Assembly: GCA_019843655.1 (NCBI GenBank)
Contig: JACDQD010000003.1
Span: forward strand, 6,450,925 to 6,514,924
Source: Lethocerus indicus
Lineage: Eukaryota; Arthropoda; Insecta; Hemiptera; Belostomatidae
Length of the DNA: 64,000 bases
Direction of reading: 5' to 3'
The position numbers and the translations under genes were made by a program. Below the pieces are notes generated by a model, which worked only from the letters and a program-made list of their open reading frames with translations, searched no databases and was not told the origin of the DNA. Shown one piece after another: positions 61,341 to 64,000 of this stretch; the first letter of the stretch is position 1; each line of letters starts with the position of its first letter.

Positions 61341-62640
61341 ACAAAAAAGCTGCGTTTTAAAAGATTTAATACGCATTTGCGATATTTATTAATCTTTAAA
61401 TGATATGCTTTGTCCAGTCTCAAGTTTTAATACTTGATCTATTTGATACATCATTTTTAATCGAAACATATTAATGTCTAACATGTTGGCACAATTCTTC
61501 ATTTGCGAAATAAGAATTTAAGAATATTTTTAACGTTTAAATTTTTCATAGTAATTAAAAACTGGCGAGCCTTGGATATTCTACGAAAATTTGACATACA
61601 TTTTTTATCACTGTATAAAATACAAGTTTAATCGTTAAATATTTATATATCGAACCATTTTCCAAAGAAATGAAGTTTATAATTATGCTATAAGGTTTCA
61701 TTATCACAAATCTACCGGCTTAATTATTCGGACTACTTAGCACCTAGAAACGCCAAAGTATAATGTCTTAATAAATAATAATAAAATCGTTATTCCTATT
61801 AAAGAGGTAAAAATTTCGTATTTTATATTTTAGAGATTAGAGAGCCGGCCGCCATCTTTATAAACCGCCAAGAGAGAAATTTCGTTAGGATTCAGCCCAG
61901 GGTTACTGTTCATTTTGGAACTGAATTAATATTAATGGCGTCTTGAATTAAATTTCTTAATTATGAAAAACTGTAGAAATTACAGGGTCCGCCGGCCCGT
62001 CCCACATACCATTTAATTACCTTCGGAACGGTTAAGTAGCGGCGCGTGAAATTGTGCTAATAAACATATATATCCCCGGTGGGACGACTGAGGCTCAGTT
62101 CGGGGCCACCGGCTTTACCAGTGCTCAGAGCGCCCCAGGATTGCGGGGCCCCTTGTTATTTAACTGGAAAATAAACAGGTTATTAACTACCGAGGAATTA
62201 AGAAATTTACAATTAGTTACCAACAATATTGCACACATTATAGCATCAGATTTGTATATCTAACGATTTAAAATCTCCGCTTGCGACAACACAGTAGCAA
62301 TAATTAATGAAATTATTTCACAAGGTGCAGCTATAACCGTATTCTTACTAGTGAAATTTATTGAAGAATTATTCAGCGGTCGATATAATTTAAATGCAAG
62401 GAATAATAAATAATTCAACGATCGTATAATGATCATTGAATGCCTTCCTAAGTAGTACTGCACAAATTTTATCGAAGAGGGCACGCGTACATTATTTCTA
62501 CACAGTATTCTCTTTTTCGTCACTAATCCGTTATTATTACATTTATCTCTAAGAAATAATCAGAGTTAGATCGATGATTCGAGTCTTAAATACGTGTAAA
62601 GGACTATCGTGACTCTTTACAAAAAAAAAGAAATTTGCAT
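61341..62640. other. AT-rich spacer with a short GC-richer patch
   Basis: No gene seen. Positions 61341-61830 and 62160-62640 are A+T rich; 61840-62150 is GC-richer. A POU octamer (ATTTGCAT) lies at 62633-62640. Short open frames at 62054-62263 and 62260-62523 show no domain. Confidence 0.5.
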
Positions 62641-64000
62641 AAATGCTTAATCGTCGCTATATCTTGTACAGAGAGAGAGCTGAAAAATAATGAGAGCGCG
62701 CAATAACGGGTCCGGGCTTATTATTAAAACTGGTTACGATAGCGATCGCGCGCTTTCATGTCGTAGGCATAATTAGATTCTTAACGGCAGAAACCGAAAG
62801 GGAACGAACAAAATTGAAACACTCGTGTTTGACGCATTAGCTTCAATTTTCTATGGACAAAAACAAAAGAGCCCGATGGATTTCATGCCGCACGTGCAGC
62901 CGAATAATTTTTTATAATTTCTGCATTCCGAGCCCCAAACATTGGGGGCAATTTTGAGAATATTAATGTAAAAGGAGTTATTTAATATTTATATATCGAC
63001 GATTGCGATACGGCGAAACAGACCTAGGAATATATTTGATAATTCGATTATTTATTTTGTTTCCAGGTGTCAATTTTTTGGCGAAATTGAAAAGCCGTAT
63101 ACGAACCGGAGCCAAATATAATTTTCAGAGGCCGGAATCTGAAGAGGATGTTGTTTTCTTCGGTGGATATCAAAGAAAAGCAGTATTGCGTTCCACTGTA
63201 AGCCGTCCGAATAGGAAACGAAATCCCCCACAGGATTCGGCTTACCCCGAACCGACAGGAGAAAGAAGGATGGTTCCTGCCACCTATATCCTCATATACC
63301 TTATTCCCTCCCAACGATATCGTTACCGCCTCCTTAAAATGCTATTTGCATGGATTCTGGCCGATCCCCACGGCAAATATTTTCCATTCGGTCGAATATT
63401 TGATCTAGTTCTGGATTTCACCAAATTCCCGATAGGTCCCAACCGATATAAACTACAATCAAATTATAAAGGACAGATATTCCTGTGCGGAAAGTAATCG
63501 AAGAGGACTACGTTTATATTCCTATAATACTATAAAGTTCCAGAATTGTAGTAATGCTGAAAGATATTGACTGCTGATTTTCACTTTACGTTTCAGTAAA
63601 AATGTTAATGAAAACATTATATAAAATAAATTAAGATTATTACATACTAAAATCCTGAGAACGGTAAACTTTCAGGTTCTGCGATTCAAGACGATAGCTA
63701 TACAATTCGAAAAACATTATAAAAATTATAAAACATCCTATAATATAATTCTATATGAATCATACCCGCGATAATATGATCATATTTTTAAATTTCGCTG
63801 CAGAAATCCTTACCCTTATTTCCAATAAATTAAATTAATTTATTCATCGATTTCATTTAACAATGATTTCCCATCAGAGCTATGAGTTCCCCACAAAAAT
63901 TATTACGTTTCAGAAGTCATACTATTGTGGGTTAGGACACGTTTCAAGTACGGAGTGGACACCCAATTGGGACATTAGTAAGACCCCTGGACGGCATTCG
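62641..64000. other. Candidate regulatory block and terminal AT-rich stretch
   Basis: No supported gene. Positions 62660-62980 combine CpG-rich words (GATAGCGATCGCGCGC near 62738-62753), ATTA/TAAT cores and ACAAAAACAAAAG, a Sox-like string. The 164-codon open frame at 63003-63497 is the longest stop-free + frame at this end; its translation has a hydrophobic start and basic middle but no domain that I recognise, and one frame of that length is not surprising in 64 kb. Positions 63500-64000 are A+T rich. Confidence 0.4.

Noticed and set aside
63003..63497. 164-codon + strand open frame
   Set aside because: No recognisable motif or domain. A rough chance estimate gives about a 10-20% probability of at least one such frame per window, and no promoter or homologue is evident. 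RNA-seq or BLASTP would decide.
1..64000. Homeobox exon, microRNAs of Hox clusters (mir-10, iab-4), let-7, rRNA, snRNA, CRISPR, reverse transcriptase or transposase
   Set aside because: Looked for by diagnostic motifs on both strands by eye; none found. A homology search could still find divergent cases.

Overview
The window reads as nuclear DNA of a multicellular eukaryote, most likely an invertebrate and plausibly an arthropod. This is inference. No open frame above about 200 codons exists on either strand, dinucleotide microsatellites are common (AT, AC, CT/AG), CpG is frequent rather than depleted as in vertebrates, and GC-rich and AT-rich blocks of 0.3 to 2 kb alternate throughout. No species-diagnostic gene is present, so the organism is not named.

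I found no protein-coding gene, rRNA or complete tRNA that I can support. The longer open frames are what chance predicts at roughly 60% A+T, or they run through stop-free microsatellites. None shows a recognisable domain, catalytic motif or homeodomain, and none resembles a reverse transcriptase or transposase. The window is therefore intergenic or deep intronic.

Layout: GC-richer, CpG-containing islands rich in ATTA/TAAT cores lie near 1-1180, 2200-2670, 7490-7830, 10190-11420, 12100-12480, 15270-15480, 16430-16830, 19430-19930, 24610-25310, 26560-28500, 32330-33680, 34870-35310, 35820-36450, 41900-43060, 44100-45660, 50560-50960, 51440-51920, 52860-54010, 57160-57740, 60270-61300 and 62640-62960. 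AT-rich spacers separate them. This pattern suggests an exon-free regulatory domain next to a developmental gene outside the window, but that cannot be shown from one sequence.

The clearest discrete object is a 243-bp element at 16982-17224 with two perfect 82-bp inverted arms around a 79-bp unique centre. Degraded relatives sit near 9383, 20001, 39521, 44650 and 50211, so it is a dispersed non-autonomous repeat family. Other discrete objects are two nested hairpins (12814-12874 and 49251-49290), a phased nine-unit GATA-rich hexamer array (60595-60648), G-quadruplex-prone tracts (28186-28206 and 42826-42877), a 20-bp minisatellite (43751-43812), a tRNA-like relic (4227-4292) and a TATA-type promoter candidate inside an inverted repeat (54590-54665).
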